This document shows positions 7,929 to 17,011 of a stretch of DNA of 64,000 nucleotides, one piece after another (the stretch's first letter is position 1; each line of letters starts with the position of its first letter). A model generated the notes under the pieces. It did not search any database and had not been told where the DNA came from. It saw only the letters and a list, made by a program, of their open reading frames with translations. This DNA comes from a beta proteobacterium AAP51 (GTDB lineage: Bacteria; Pseudomonadota; Gammaproteobacteria; Burkholderiales; Burkholderiaceae_C). The position numbers and the translations under genes were made by a program. The stretch spans positions 62,001 through 126,000 of the forward strand of contig LJHT01000058.1 in assembly GCA_001295905.1 (NCBI GenBank), in the 5' to 3' direction.

Positions 7929-9101
7929 ATGTCCGACTCCGACCAAGACCGCCAGTTACCCGCCACCGAACGCAAGCTCAAGAAAGCGCGCGAGGACGGC
8001 CAGGTTGCGCGCTCGCGCGACCTCGACCACTTTGCCGCGCTCGGTGCGGCAGTGGCCGTGCTGGCCGCGGCCGCGCCCCTGCTCACGGGCTGGATGGGTG
8101 AGCTGATGGCGCAGGGCCTGCGCTTCGACGCCCCCAGCGTGCAGAACCCGCAACTGATGCTGGAGCGCCTAGGCGACCAGACCTTGCGCCTGCTGGCCGT
8201 GCTGGGCCCGCTGTTCGGCGTGATGGTGGTGGTGGCCCTGGCCAGCGGCCTGCTGGCTGGCGGCTGGAACTTCACGATGAAGGCGCTGGAGCCCAAGTTC
8301 GAGAAGATCAACCCGCTGGCCGGCCTGCAGCGCCTGTTTTCCATCGACCAGATGACCCAGACCCTCAAGGCCTGCCTGCTGGCGCTGCTGCTGGGCGTGC
8401 TGGGCGCGCTGTACCTCTGGCAGCAGTGGGCCTCGCACGTGGCCATGCTGGCCATGCCGCTGCCCACCGCGCTGGGCAGCGCGGGCACGCTGCTGCGCAA
8501 CGGCCTGCTGCTGCTGGTGGGCCTGATGGCCGCGTTCGCGCTGGTGGATGTGCCGCTGCAGCGCTTCATGCTGGGCCGCCGCCTGCGCATGAGCGTGCAG
8601 GAACTGAAGCAGGAACACAAAGAGACCGAGGGCAACGCCGAGACCAAGGGCCGCATGCGCGCCAAGATGCGCGAGCTGGCCAACCGCCGCATGCTGGCCG
8701 CGGTGCCGCAGGCCGACCTGGTGGTGATGAACCCCACCCACTTCGCCGTGGCGCTGAAGTACGACGAAAACGCGATGGGTGCGCCCCGCGTGGTGGCCAA
8801 GGGCGCCGACCTGCTGGCCTTCAAGATCCGCGACCTCGCCAAGGAGCACCAGGTGCCCGTGCTGCAGGCGCCGCCGCTGGCGCGTGCGCTGTATGCCCAC
8901 ACCGAGGTGGACCAGGAGATCCCCGCCCGCCTCTTCAGCGCCGTGGCGCAGGTGCTGGCCTGGGTGTACCAGCTGCGCGAAGCCGCTGCCCAGGGCCGCT
9001 ATGCCGGCGCGGAAGCGCCGGTGCCGGAAGTGCCGCCCGACCTCGACCCCCTGAACCCGGCTGCCAAGCTGAAGAAGTACCCGCAGGAGCCTGAACTGTG
9101 A
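7929..9101 (+). CDS. flhB: FlhB, flagellar type III export gate and specificity switch
   Basis: FlhB is the inner-membrane export-gate component that switches substrate specificity from hook to filament. The 390-residue product has a hydrophilic N-terminus rich in charge (RKLKKAREDGQVARS), four transmembrane helices within about residues 30-215, and a cytoplasmic domain with the self-cleavage motif NPTH at residues 268-271. The stop codon overlaps the flhA start (GTGA), implying translational coupling. The 204-base gap upstream, shared with the dioxygenase gene, must hold the promoter of the flhBAFG-fliA operon; I could not pinpoint it. Confidence 0.97.
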   Translation: MSDSDQDRQLPATERKLKKAREDGQVARSRDLDHFAALGAAVAVLAAAAPLLTGWMGELMAQGLRFDAPSVQNPQLMLERLGDQTLRLLAVLGPLFGVMVVVALASGLLAGGWNFTMKALEPKFEKINPLAGLQRLFSIDQMTQTLKACLLALLLGVLGALYLWQQWASHVAMLAMPLPTALGSAGTLLRNGLLLLVGLMAAFALVDVPLQRFMLGRRLRMSVQELKQEHKETEGNAETKGRMRAKMRELANRRMLAAVPQADLVVMNPTHFAVALKYDENAMGAPRVVAKGADLLAFKIRDLAKEHQVPVLQAPPLARALYAHTEVDQEIPARLFSAVAQVLAWVYQLREAAAQGRYAGAEAPVPEVPPDLDPLNPAAKLKKYPQEPEL

Positions 9102-11194
9102 ATGCCCTGGTTGCCCGTCTGAACAGCTGGTTCGGCCCCACGCAGAGCGCCATCGCCAAGGGGCTGGTGCTGCCCAGCTTCGTGGTGATGATGCTGGCGA
9201 TGATGGTGCTGCCGCTGCCGCCCTTCGTGCTGGACCTGCTGTTCACCTTCAACATCGCGCTGGCACTGGTGGTGATGATGGTCAGCGCGCAGATGGTCAA
9301 GCCGCTGGACTTCGCGGCCCTGCCCACCGTGCTGCTGGTGACGACGCTGCTGCGCCTGAGCCTGAACGTGGCCTCCACGCGCGTGGTGCTGATGGAAGGG
9401 CACACCGGCCCGGGTGCGGCCGGTGCGGTGATCGAGGCCTTCGGCCACTTCCTCATCGGCGGCAACTTCGCCGTGGGCCTGATCGTCTTTGCCATCCTCG
9501 TGGTCATCAACTTCGTCGTGGTCACCAAGGGTGCCGAACGCATTGCCGAGGTGGGGGCCCGGTTCGCACTGGACGCCATGCCCGGCAAGCAGATGGCCAT
9601 CGACGCCGACCTCAACGCCGGCCTCATCGACGAGAAGATGGCGCGCCAGCGCCGCGCCGAGGTGGCCGAGGAAGCCGACTTCTTCGGTTCCATGGACGGT
9701 GCCAGCAAGTTCGTGCGCGGCGACGCCATGGCCGGCCTGCTCATCCTCTTCATCACCATCGTCGGCGGCTTCGTCATCGGCCTGGCCATGCACGGCATGA
9801 GCGCCGGCGAGGCCGCCAGCACCTATGTCACGCTGGCCGTGGGCGACGCCCTGGTGGCGCAGATTCCGGCGCTGCTGATCAGCGTGGCCAGCGCGATGGT
9901 GGTCTCGCGCGTGGGCAAGGAACAGGACATCGGCACGCAGATCCGCGGCCAGGTCTTCGATTCGCCGCAGGCCCTGGGCGTGGCTGCCGGCGTGGTGGCG
10001 CTGCTGGGGCTGATTCCGGGCATGCCGCACCTGGTGTTCCTGCTGGTGGCGGCGGGCCTGGGCCTGCTGGCCTGGCAGCTGATGAAGCAGCGCAAGAAGG
10101 CCGCCGAGGCGCCCGAACGCAGCACCGCGAACGAGGCGCAGCAGGCCAACCCGGAAGCCAGCTGGGACGACCTGACGCCGGTGGACACCCTGGGCCTCGA
10201 GGTGGGCTACCGGCTCATCGCGCTGGTGGACAAGGCGCGCCAGGGCGACCTGCTGGCGCGCATCAAGGGCGTGCGCAAGAAGTTCGCGCAGGACGTGGGC
10301 TTCCTGCCGCCGCCGGTGCACATCCGCGACAACCTGGTGGAGCTCAAGCCCAGCGTCTACCGCGTCACCCTGCGCGGCGCCATCGCGGGCGAGGGCGAGG
10401 CCTTCCCGGGCATGCTGCTGGCCATCAACCCCGGTGGCGCCACGCAGCAATTGCCCGGCACGCGCACCACCGACCCGGCCTTCGGCCTGCCCGCGGTGTG
10501 GATTGAAGAGCGCCACAAGGAGATGGCCCAAATGGCCGGGTTTACGGTGGTTGATTGCGCGACCGTCGTGGCCACCCATCTTTCACACTTGATGCAGGTT
10601 CACGCGGCCAAGCTGCTGGGCCGTGTGGAGACCCAGGCGCTGGTGGAACACGTCACCAAACTGGCCCCCAAACTGATCGAGGATGTCGTGCCCAAGATGG
10701 TCGGAATCGCCACCCTGCAGCGTGTGCTGCAACTGCTGCTGGAAGAGGGTGTGCACATCCGCGACATGCGCTCCATCGTCGAGTGCCTGGCCGAACATGC
10801 CAGCACCGTCACCGACCCCGGCGAGCTGGCGCGCCGCATCCGCGTGCACCTGGCCCCGGCCATCGTGCAGCAGATCTACGGCACCACGCGCGAGCTGGAC
10901 GTCATCGCGCTGGACCCCGAACTCGAGCGCCTGGTGACCCAGGCCCTCACCAGCCCGCACGGCGCCGCGCTCGACCCCGGCGTGGCCGACACGCTCAGCC
11001 GCAGCGCGGCCGACACCGCGGCCAAGCAGGAGAACCTGGGCCACCCCGCCTGCCTGCTGGTGCCCGACCACATCCGCGCGCCCATGGCCCGCCTGCTCAA
11101 GCGCGCCGCGCCCCGCCTGAAGGTGCTGGGCCACAGCGAGATACCTGAAACCCATTCGATCCGTATCGGTTCCATCATTGGAGGCACGGCATGA
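9098..11194 (+). CDS. flhA: FlhA, flagellar type III export gate
   Basis: FlhA forms the nonameric export-gate ring that receives substrates and uses the proton motive force. The product is 698 residues, the usual size, with eight N-terminal transmembrane helices and a cytoplasmic half from about residue 330. The family signature between TM helices is present (LLRLSLNVASTRVVL), as is the FHIPEP-type loop after TM4. The start is GTG at 9098, overlapping the flhB stop; no ATG is available in frame nearby. The stop overlaps the flhF ATG (ATGA). Confidence 0.97.
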   Translation: MNALVARLNSWFGPTQSAIAKGLVLPSFVVMMLAMMVLPLPPFVLDLLFTFNIALALVVMMVSAQMVKPLDFAALPTVLLVTTLLRLSLNVASTRVVLMEGHTGPGAAGAVIEAFGHFLIGGNFAVGLIVFAILVVINFVVVTKGAERIAEVGARFALDAMPGKQMAIDADLNAGLIDEKMARQRRAEVAEEADFFGSMDGASKFVRGDAMAGLLILFITIVGGFVIGLAMHGMSAGEAASTYVTLAVGDALVAQIPALLISVASAMVVSRVGKEQDIGTQIRGQVFDSPQALGVAAGVVALLGLIPGMPHLVFLLVAAGLGLLAWQLMKQRKKAAEAPERSTANEAQQANPEASWDDLTPVDTLGLEVGYRLIALVDKARQGDLLARIKGVRKKFAQDVGFLPPPVHIRDNLVELKPSVYRVTLRGAIAGEGEAFPGMLLAINPGGATQQLPGTRTTDPAFGLPAVWIEERHKEMAQMAGFTVVDCATVVATHLSHLMQVHAAKLLGRVETQALVEHVTKLAPKLIEDVVPKMVGIATLQRVLQLLLEEGVHIRDMRSIVECLAEHASTVTDPGELARRIRVHLAPAIVQQIYGTTRELDVIALDPELERLVTQALTSPHGAALDPGVADTLSRSAADTAAKQENLGHPACLLVPDHIRAPMARLLKRAAPRLKVLGHSEIPETHSIRIGSIIGGTA

Positions 11195-12855
11195 ACTTGA
11201 AGCGCTTCACGGCCCGCACGTCGCGCGAGGCCCTGGCCCTGGTCAAGCAGGCCTTCGGCGATGACGCCGTCGTGATGTCCACCAAGCCCTGCGCCGACGG
11301 CGTGGAAGTGCTGGCCATGGCCCCCGAAAGCCTGCACCAGCTGGAACGGCTGGGCGCGCACGCGGAAGCCATCCAGGCACCGCGCGCGCCCGCCGCCGGC
11401 GCCGCCGCACGCCCCACTGCCAGCCGCCTGCGTGAACGCGCCGAGCCGCCGCTGCAGGCGCGTGCCGAAGCCCGTGCCGAGCCCCGTGCGGATCCGCGCA
11501 CCGAAGGGCGCCAGGAGCCCCGTTTCGACGACGGCGTTGCGCAAGACGTGGAACAGCTGCAGATGAGCACGCTGTCCTTCCAGGATTACGTGCGCCAGCG
11601 CATGCTCAAGCGCCGCGAAGCCGAGTTGCAGGCCGACCGTGCCGCCGCTGCCGCGGCCGAGCCGCCCATGCCCGCCGTGCTGCCGCCCAGCGTGGCGCCT
11701 ATCGCCGCCGCCCGCGCCCGTGCCACGCAGCGCGAGCTGCCGGCCCCGCCGGTGCAGGCCGCGGCGCGCGAGGTGCCGGTGCTGCGCGACGAGGTGCGCC
11801 TGCACGAGCCCGCGGCCGCCGCGGTGCCCGCCGTGCCGGGCCGCGGCGAACAGATCGAGCTGCAGGCCCTGGCGGCCCGCGCCATGGAGCGCCAGGGCGA
11901 ACGCAGCGACATGATGAACGAGCTGCGCTCGATGCGCGGCCTCATCGAGCAGCGCTTCGGCGCGCTGGCCTTCATGGAAAAGCTGCAGCGCCAGCCGCGC
12001 CAGGCCCTGCTGGCCCAGCGCCTGCTGGACACCGGCTTCTCGCCGGCGCTCATCCGCAAGCTGCTGGAAAGCCTGCCGGCCGAAGGCGATGAAGTGGCCT
12101 GGGCCTCGGGCGTGCTGGAACGCAACCTGCCCACCGGCGAGCGTGAACCGGCGCTGGAAGAGGCCGGCGGCGTGTACGCGCTGATCGGCGCCACCGGCGT
12201 GGGCAAGACCACCAGCACGGCCAAGCTGGCGGCGGCCTTCGCCACGCGCCACGGCGCCGCGAACCTGGGCCTCATCACGCTGGACGCCTACCGCGTGGGC
12301 GCGCATGAACAGCTGCGCACCTACGGCCGCATCCTCGGCGTGCCCGTGCACACCGCGCACGACCGCGCTTCGCTGGAAGACCTGCTCGACCTGCTCAGCG
12401 CCAAGAAGATGGTGCTCATCGACACCGCCGGCATGGCGCAGCGCGACACGCGCACCCGCGAGCTGCTGGAGATGCTGTCGCACCGCGCCATCCAGCGCCT
12501 GCTGGTGGTGAACGCCAGCGCCCAGGGCGAAACCATCGAGGACCAGCTGGCCGCCTATGCCGCGCCCACCTGCCGCGGCATCGTGCTGAGCAAGCTGGAC
12601 GAAGCCGTGAAGCTGGGCCCCGCGCTCGATTCGATGATCCGCCACAAGCTCAAGGTGCTGGCCGTCGCCAACGGCCAGCGCGTGCCGGAAGACTGGCACC
12701 GCCTCAGCGCCAACGCGCTGGTGCAGCGCGCGCTGCGCAGCACCGGCGGCCCGGCCTGGCGCCTGGACGACAACGACGTCAACCTCATCTTCGCCGGCAT
12801 GCCGGCCGTGCGGGCAGCCACCGCCGGCGCCCACAGCGCCACGCTGCGCGCCTGA
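11191..12855 (+). CDS. flhF: FlhF, SRP-type GTPase for flagellar placement
   Basis: FlhF is a signal-recognition-particle GTPase that sets the site and number of polar flagella. The 554-residue protein has a conserved N-terminal block, a long Ala/Arg/Pro-rich variable linker (about 55-235), an N-domain, and a G-domain from about 325. The P-loop GATGVGKT lies at 333-340; G2/G3 segments LITLDAYRVGA and LIDTAGMAQRD and the TKLDE-like SKLDEA are present. It overlaps flhA by four bases and precedes flhG by 34. Its presence argues for polar flagellation. Its regulator FlhG is unusual here (see that entry). Confidence 0.95.
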   Translation: MNLKRFTARTSREALALVKQAFGDDAVVMSTKPCADGVEVLAMAPESLHQLERLGAHAEAIQAPRAPAAGAAARPTASRLRERAEPPLQARAEARAEPRADPRTEGRQEPRFDDGVAQDVEQLQMSTLSFQDYVRQRMLKRREAELQADRAAAAAAEPPMPAVLPPSVAPIAAARARATQRELPAPPVQAAAREVPVLRDEVRLHEPAAAAVPAVPGRGEQIELQALAARAMERQGERSDMMNELRSMRGLIEQRFGALAFMEKLQRQPRQALLAQRLLDTGFSPALIRKLLESLPAEGDEVAWASGVLERNLPTGEREPALEEAGGVYALIGATGVGKTTSTAKLAAAFATRHGAANLGLITLDAYRVGAHEQLRTYGRILGVPVHTAHDRASLEDLLDLLSAKKMVLIDTAGMAQRDTRTRELLEMLSHRAIQRLLVVNASAQGETIEDQLAAYAAPTCRGIVLSKLDEAVKLGPALDSMIRHKLKVLAVANGQRVPEDWHRLSANALVQRALRSTGGPAWRLDDNDVNLIFAGMPAVRAATAGAHSATLRA

Positions 12856-12889
12856 ACCCCCGCCAGGCACGAAGACCCAGCCCACGCCC

Positions 12890-13729
12890 ATGCGCGACTT
12901 CTACCCCTCCTTCGACCCCTCTGGTCACAGCGGGCCGCTCGACCAGGCTGACGGCCTGCGCCGCCTCTTCGCCGGCCGCCGCCGCCACGTGCTGCCACTG
13001 GCCGCCAATGCCCACGTCGCCTTCAGCGGCGTGCTGCTCGACCGCCTGGCCGCCGTGCTGGCCGCCCAGGGCCGCGAGGTGCTGGTGGTCGACGCCGCCA
13101 ACACCGCACCACCGCCGCACGAGCTGGCCGGCGTGGATCTCGGTGCCTGCATCGAGACCATCGCCCCGCGCGTGAGCTACCTGCCGGCACGCGGCCTGCC
13201 CCCGGCCTATGTCGACACGCGCGGCTCGGCCGGCGCCTTCATCGATGCCGTGCAGGCCGCCGCGCCCCAGGTGGAAGTGCTGCTGCTGCACGCCGAGGCC
13301 AACGACCTGGCGCGGCTGCTGAAGCACCGCGCGGCGCGCCCCATCCTGCTGGGCGCCGACCACCCCGAAAGCGTGAAGCACGCCTACGCCAGCGCCAAGC
13401 TGCTGGTCAACCGCTGCGGGCTGATGACCTACGACCTGCTGCTCGCCGCCGCGCCGCAGTCACCGCGTGCGGCCAGCATTCCCGCCAGCCTGGGCGGCTG
13501 CGCCGAGAACTTCCTCGGGGCCCTGCTGCGCCACAGCGCGCTGGTCGACCCCGCGGGCGAGATCGATGGCCCGCCCGATGCCGCGCTGGCGCGGCTGCTG
13601 TCCGAACAGCTGGCGCTGGACGACAGTGCCCTGGGCGCCTGGCAGCCCTCGGCCCCGATGCCGCTGCCCGTGCCCGGCCGGCCTGCAGGCCGCACCGCCC
13701 TGAACCCGAACCGCCCCGCTCATTCGTAG
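12890..13729 (+). CDS. flhG: FlhG (FleN/YlxH) homologue with a degenerate nucleotide site
   Basis: FlhG normally is a MinD-type ATPase that limits flagellar number, using an N-terminal DQAxxLR motif to activate the FlhF GTPase. This 279-residue protein keeps that motif (DQADGLR, residues 18-24) and sits in the standard place between flhF and fliA. However, the deviant Walker A sequence expected about 20 residues later (KGGxGKT) is absent: the segment reads LPLAANAHVAFSGVLLDRLA, without the glycine-rich loop or the lysine. The following strand, REVLVVDAAN, still resembles the Walker A' region. It is therefore probably unable to bind or hydrolyse ATP. No frameshift is apparent, so this is divergence and not a broken gene. 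Confidence 0.8.
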   Translation: MRDFYPSFDPSGHSGPLDQADGLRRLFAGRRRHVLPLAANAHVAFSGVLLDRLAAVLAAQGREVLVVDAANTAPPPHELAGVDLGACIETIAPRVSYLPARGLPPAYVDTRGSAGAFIDAVQAAAPQVEVLLLHAEANDLARLLKHRAARPILLGADHPESVKHAYASAKLLVNRCGLMTYDLLLAAAPQSPRAASIPASLGGCAENFLGALLRHSALVDPAGEIDGPPDAALARLLSEQLALDDSALGAWQPSAPMPLPVPGRPAGRTALNPNRPAHS

Positions 13730-13732
13730 AGG
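13728..13732 (+). promoter_or_regulatory. Ribosome binding site deciding the fliA start
   Basis: AGAGG at 13728-13732 overlaps the flhG stop codon. It is one base from the ATG at 13734 but seven bases from the ATG at 13740, so the second ATG is the likely start of fliA. Confidence 0.6.
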
Positions 13733-13739
13733 CATGCAC

Positions 13740-14453
13740 ATGTACACCGCCAAGGGACAACTCGACGCCGGCGCCCTGCTCAAGCAATACCAACCGCTGG
13801 TGCGTCGCCTCGCGCACCAGATGATTGCGAAGCTGCCGGCCAACGTCGAACTGGACGACCTGATCCAGGTGGGCATGATCGGCCTGAGCGACGCGCTTTC
13901 GCGCTTCGACGCGGCGCAGGGCGTGCAGTTCGAGACCTTCGCCACCCAGCGCATCCGCGGCGCCATGCTGGACGAGCTGCGCGGCAACGACTGGATGAGC
14001 CGCGGCGACCGCCGCCACCAGCGCAGCATCGAAGCCGCCGTGCACAAGCTGGAGCAGCGCCACGGCCGGGCGCCCAGCGAAGGCGAGATCGCCCGCGAGA
14101 TGGGCCTGAGCCTGGCCGAGTACCAGGAACTGCTGGGCAAGGTGCGCGGCACCCAGCTCATCTACCTGGAAGACATGAGCGGCGACGAAGGCGACGACGA
14201 CTACCTCGACCGCCACGTCGTCGACAACGCCGCCAACCCGCTGGCCCGAATGCAGGACCAGCGCATGCGCGAAGCCCTGGTCGAGGCCATCAAGAACCTG
14301 CCCGAACGCGAGCAGTACGTGATGAGCATGTACTACGAGCACGACATGAACCTGAAGGAGATCGCGGCCGTGCTGGGCGTGACCGAAAGCCGGGTGTGCC
14401 AGCTGCACAGCCAGAGCATCGCCCGCCTGCGCACGCGGCTGCGTGAGTGGTGA
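13740..14453 (+). CDS. fliA: FliA, sigma-28 flagellar sigma factor
   Basis: FliA directs RNA polymerase to class III flagellar and chemotaxis promoters and is held inactive by FlgM. The 237-residue product contains sigma regions 2 (DDLIQVGMIGLSDALSRFD and FETFATQRIRGAMLDELR), 3 (about 95-155) and 4 (EIAAVLGVTESRVCQLHSQS, the helix-turn-helix). The ATG at 13740 is preferred on ribosome binding site spacing. It is the last gene of the flhBAFG-fliA operon by spacing and overlap. Three matching promoters are in this window (2137-2163, 4131-4157, 17834-17860). Confidence 0.97.
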   Translation: MYTAKGQLDAGALLKQYQPLVRRLAHQMIAKLPANVELDDLIQVGMIGLSDALSRFDAAQGVQFETFATQRIRGAMLDELRGNDWMSRGDRRHQRSIEAAVHKLEQRHGRAPSEGEIAREMGLSLAEYQELLGKVRGTQLIYLEDMSGDEGDDDYLDRHVVDNAANPLARMQDQRMREALVEAIKNLPEREQYVMSMYYEHDMNLKEIAAVLGVTESRVCQLHSQSIARLRTRLREW

Positions 14454-14508
14454 ACGGCCCCGCCCGAGGCCCCTGAATTCCACCGCCCCTACTGGAAATG
14501 CCTTGAAC

Positions 14509-15879
14509 ATGTTGATGAGCGCCTTCCGCCGCCCTGCGGCCCGCACCGAGCCCGTCGTGTTGGAGGAACCGGCCTCGCCGCCTGCCGCCAGCGAGTTCAT
14601 CGCCCAGCTCGGCCGCCAGGCCTCTTCGCTGGGGCGCGAGGCCGCCGAGGTGCGCGGCGTGCTGGACGACACGCACAAGATCGCCACCAGCCAGGCGCAG
14701 GCCCTGCACGCGCTGGCGCAGCAGCTGCAGGAAGTGGTGCGCGCCCAGGCCGCCATCGACCAGGAAACACAGCAGGGCCTGCAGGCCGTGGCCCAGGTGG
14801 GCGACGCCGTGCAGGGCGTGGGCACCGAGGTGGCCGGCATCGTGGACTCGTTGCGCCAAGTGTCCGATGCCGCCGGCCAGATCACGAAGATCGCGCTGCA
14901 GACGCGGCTGGTGGCCTTCAACGCCAGCGTGGAAGCCAAGCGCGCCGGCGAAGCCGGCCGCGGCTTCGGCGTGGTGGCCGATGCCGTGAAGGACCTCGCC
15001 GCGCAGGTGGAGTTTTCTTCGAAGCAGATTGCCGGCACGGTGGCGCAGCTGGACACGCGCATCGCCACGCTGGCCCGCGAGATCAGCCGCGAAGCCCACG
15101 AAGCCACCGGGCAGGGGGCCCAGGAAGGCGGCGCCGTGCACCGCGCCATCGAGAAGGTGGCCGAGGGCGTGCAACGCATCCACCAGGCCAGCCAGGCCAG
15201 CCAGCAGGTGTGCGCCGGGCTCGGCGGGCAGATGGGCAGCATCGAAGGCGAGATGCGCCAGACCACCAAGGCGCTGGACGTGGCGCTGGGCCGCACCGAG
15301 ACCTTCCTGAAGATCTCCGAGGAACTGGCCGAAGGCGCCGCCGAGAGCGGGCTGGAAACCGAAGACACGCCCTACATCCGTGCCGTGCAGGAAGCTGCCG
15401 GGCAGATCAGCGCGCTGCTGGAAGAGGCCGTGCGCAGTGGCGCCATCAGCGCGGGCGACCTGTTCGACACCGACTACCGCGCCATCGAAGGCACGCAGCC
15501 GCAGCAGCACCTCACGCGTTTCGTAGCGCTGGCCGAGCAGCTGTTCCCGCAGGTGCAGGAGAAGCTGCTGTCGATGTCCGACAAGGTGGTGTTCTGCATC
15601 GCGGCCGACCGCAACGGCTACATCGCCTGCCACAACCGCCAGTACAACCACGCCCAGCGCCCGGGTGACGTGGCCTGGAACACCGCGAACTGCCGCAACA
15701 AGCGCATCTTCAACGACCGCACCGGCCTGGCCTCGGGCCGCAACACGCGGCCCTTCCTGCTGCAGACCTACCGCCGCGACATGGGTGGCGGCCGCTTCAT
15801 CGTGATGAAGGAGGCGGCTGCGCCCATCACCGTGGGCGGCAAGCACTGGGGCGGGCTGCGCCTGGCGTTCAGGTTCTAG
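14509..15879 (+). CDS. Soluble chemoreceptor with a C-terminal sensor-like domain
   Basis: The 456-residue product has no transmembrane segment. Residues about 50-230 form a methyl-accepting signalling coiled coil with a recognisable hairpin tip (LQTRLVAFNASVEAKRAGEA). This is shorter and less canonical than in the membrane receptor at 5292. A further helical stretch follows. The C-terminal 120 residues form a globular domain with the pattern WNTANCRNKRIFNDRTGLA and LLQTYRRDMGGGRFIVMKE, found in other cytoplasmic receptors and resembling a PAS/Cache-type fold. It may sense an internal signal. Start choice is uncertain: ATG 14509, ATG 14515 or TTG 14503 are all possible. It follows fliA by 55 bases. 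Confidence 0.82.
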   Translation: MLMSAFRRPAARTEPVVLEEPASPPAASEFIAQLGRQASSLGREAAEVRGVLDDTHKIATSQAQALHALAQQLQEVVRAQAAIDQETQQGLQAVAQVGDAVQGVGTEVAGIVDSLRQVSDAAGQITKIALQTRLVAFNASVEAKRAGEAGRGFGVVADAVKDLAAQVEFSSKQIAGTVAQLDTRIATLAREISREAHEATGQGAQEGGAVHRAIEKVAEGVQRIHQASQASQQVCAGLGGQMGSIEGEMRQTTKALDVALGRTETFLKISEELAEGAAESGLETEDTPYIRAVQEAAGQISALLEEAVRSGAISAGDLFDTDYRAIEGTQPQQHLTRFVALAEQLFPQVQEKLLSMSDKVVFCIAADRNGYIACHNRQYNHAQRPGDVAWNTANCRNKRIFNDRTGLASGRNTRPFLLQTYRRDMGGGRFIVMKEAAAPITVGGKHWGGLRLAFRF

Positions 15880-15994
15880 GGTCCGGTCGGCCGCGCGGCA
15901 CGGGGCGGCGCATCAGGGTCAGTGCCCGATGAGGCCCGCGCCCGGGCGTGGCAGACTCCCCCACAGCGTTGGGCGGTGAAGGGCCACGAAGAGC

Positions 15995-16978
15995 ATGACG
16001 GGGCAGTACGGTTTCGAAAGACAGCATCGCAGGCCACACCCATTGGCCACCTTGGTGTTCTGGGCCTTGATGGGGCCCTGGGTGGCGCAGGCGCAGAAGC
16101 CTTCGGCCGAGCTCACTGCCTGCGCAGCGGCCAACCGCCAGGCCGCCACCGAGCTGCTGCAGGCCCGCGAAAGCGAGATACGGCGCCATGCCCTACATGC
16201 GGTGCTGGTGTCGCGCCTGCAGGGGCTGGGCGGCAGCTTCGCCCAGCTGCGCACCCAGGCCGCGCGCGTGCCGCGCAACCTGGCCGAGTGCGAAAAGACC
16301 ACCGAGGCGCTGACGGCCGGGCGCGAGCAGATGGAGCGCATCGTCGGCACACCGGCCCAGCTGGCCGAATGCAATGCCGCCAACCAGGCTGCCTACGCCC
16401 AGATGCAGGCCACGCTGCTCGATCTGCAGTCCGCGGGCAAGGCCTCGGTGCCGGCACTGGAAGGCGCAGCCGCGCGCATCGCACTGCTGCGCCCGGCCCT
16501 CACTCGAGAAGGGCTGACGCTGGCCGATTGCCGGCAACTGACCAGCGACGTGGCCGCCGAAGTGGCGCAGGTGCAGCGCCTGGCACCTGCAGCGCCTGCA
16601 GCGCAGCCCGCACAGCCCGCACAGCCCGCGCCGCGGGCTGCCGCCGCAGCGCTGCCCGTTGCCATGGCAACGCCACCGGCATCACCGGCAGCGCCGCCGG
16701 CTTCCCCGGCAACGCCTTCGGCTGGGGCCCAGGCGGCCAGCACCGCCTGCCGCGCCGAGCAGACGCGCACCTACAACGAGCTGGCGCAGGCCTATGCGCA
16801 GTTCGTCAGCGCCGGCCCCATCGCCCAGGAACTGATGGCGCCGCTGCAGGCCCTGAGCGAACGGCTGACGCGGCTGAGCCAGACCATCGGCACGCCCTCG
16901 GCGCCGGGTTGGGACTGTGAAGGCATCAACAGCGCCCTGGCGCAGGCGCGTTCGGACCTGGGCAAGCTCAAGCGTTGA
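15995..16978 (+). CDS. Unrecognised secreted protein with cysteine-containing helical repeats
   Basis: The 327-residue product begins with a signal peptide (hydrophobic core about residues 17-32, likely cleavage after AQA). The mature part shows several alpha-helical segments that each carry one cysteine in a similar setting (ELTACAAANRQ, LAECEKTTEAL, LAECNAANQAA, LADCRQLTSD). An Ala/Pro linker with AQP repeats (about 200-250) follows, then a last segment with two more cysteines. This looks like a repeated helical module in the periplasm. I do not recognise a family and cannot give a function. It stands alone between the soluble chemoreceptor and the convergent flgN. Confidence 0.6.
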   Translation: MTGQYGFERQHRRPHPLATLVFWALMGPWVAQAQKPSAELTACAAANRQAATELLQARESEIRRHALHAVLVSRLQGLGGSFAQLRTQAARVPRNLAECEKTTEALTAGREQMERIVGTPAQLAECNAANQAAYAQMQATLLDLQSAGKASVPALEGAAARIALLRPALTREGLTLADCRQLTSDVAAEVAQVQRLAPAAPAAQPAQPAQPAPRAAAAALPVAMATPPASPAAPPASPATPSAGAQAASTACRAEQTRTYNELAQAYAQFVSAGPIAQELMAPLQALSERLTRLSQTIGTPSAPGWDCEGINSALAQARSDLGKLKR

Positions 16979-16998
16979 GCGCCCGTCGGGCGGGCGCT
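16978..16998 (+). terminator. Hairpin after the secreted protein gene, weak terminator candidate
   Basis: AGCGCCCG and CGGGCGCT form an eight-base-pair stem with a five-base loop, starting at the stop codon. No T tract follows, so it may only stabilise the 3' end of the message. Confidence 0.35.
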
Positions 16999-17011
16999 GG
17001 CGCAGTCTGAA

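Noticed and set aside
12890..13729. flhG as a frameshifted pseudogene
   Set aside because: The frame is continuous, the DQAxxLR motif and downstream fold pattern are kept, and the missing P-loop is not present in another frame at that place.
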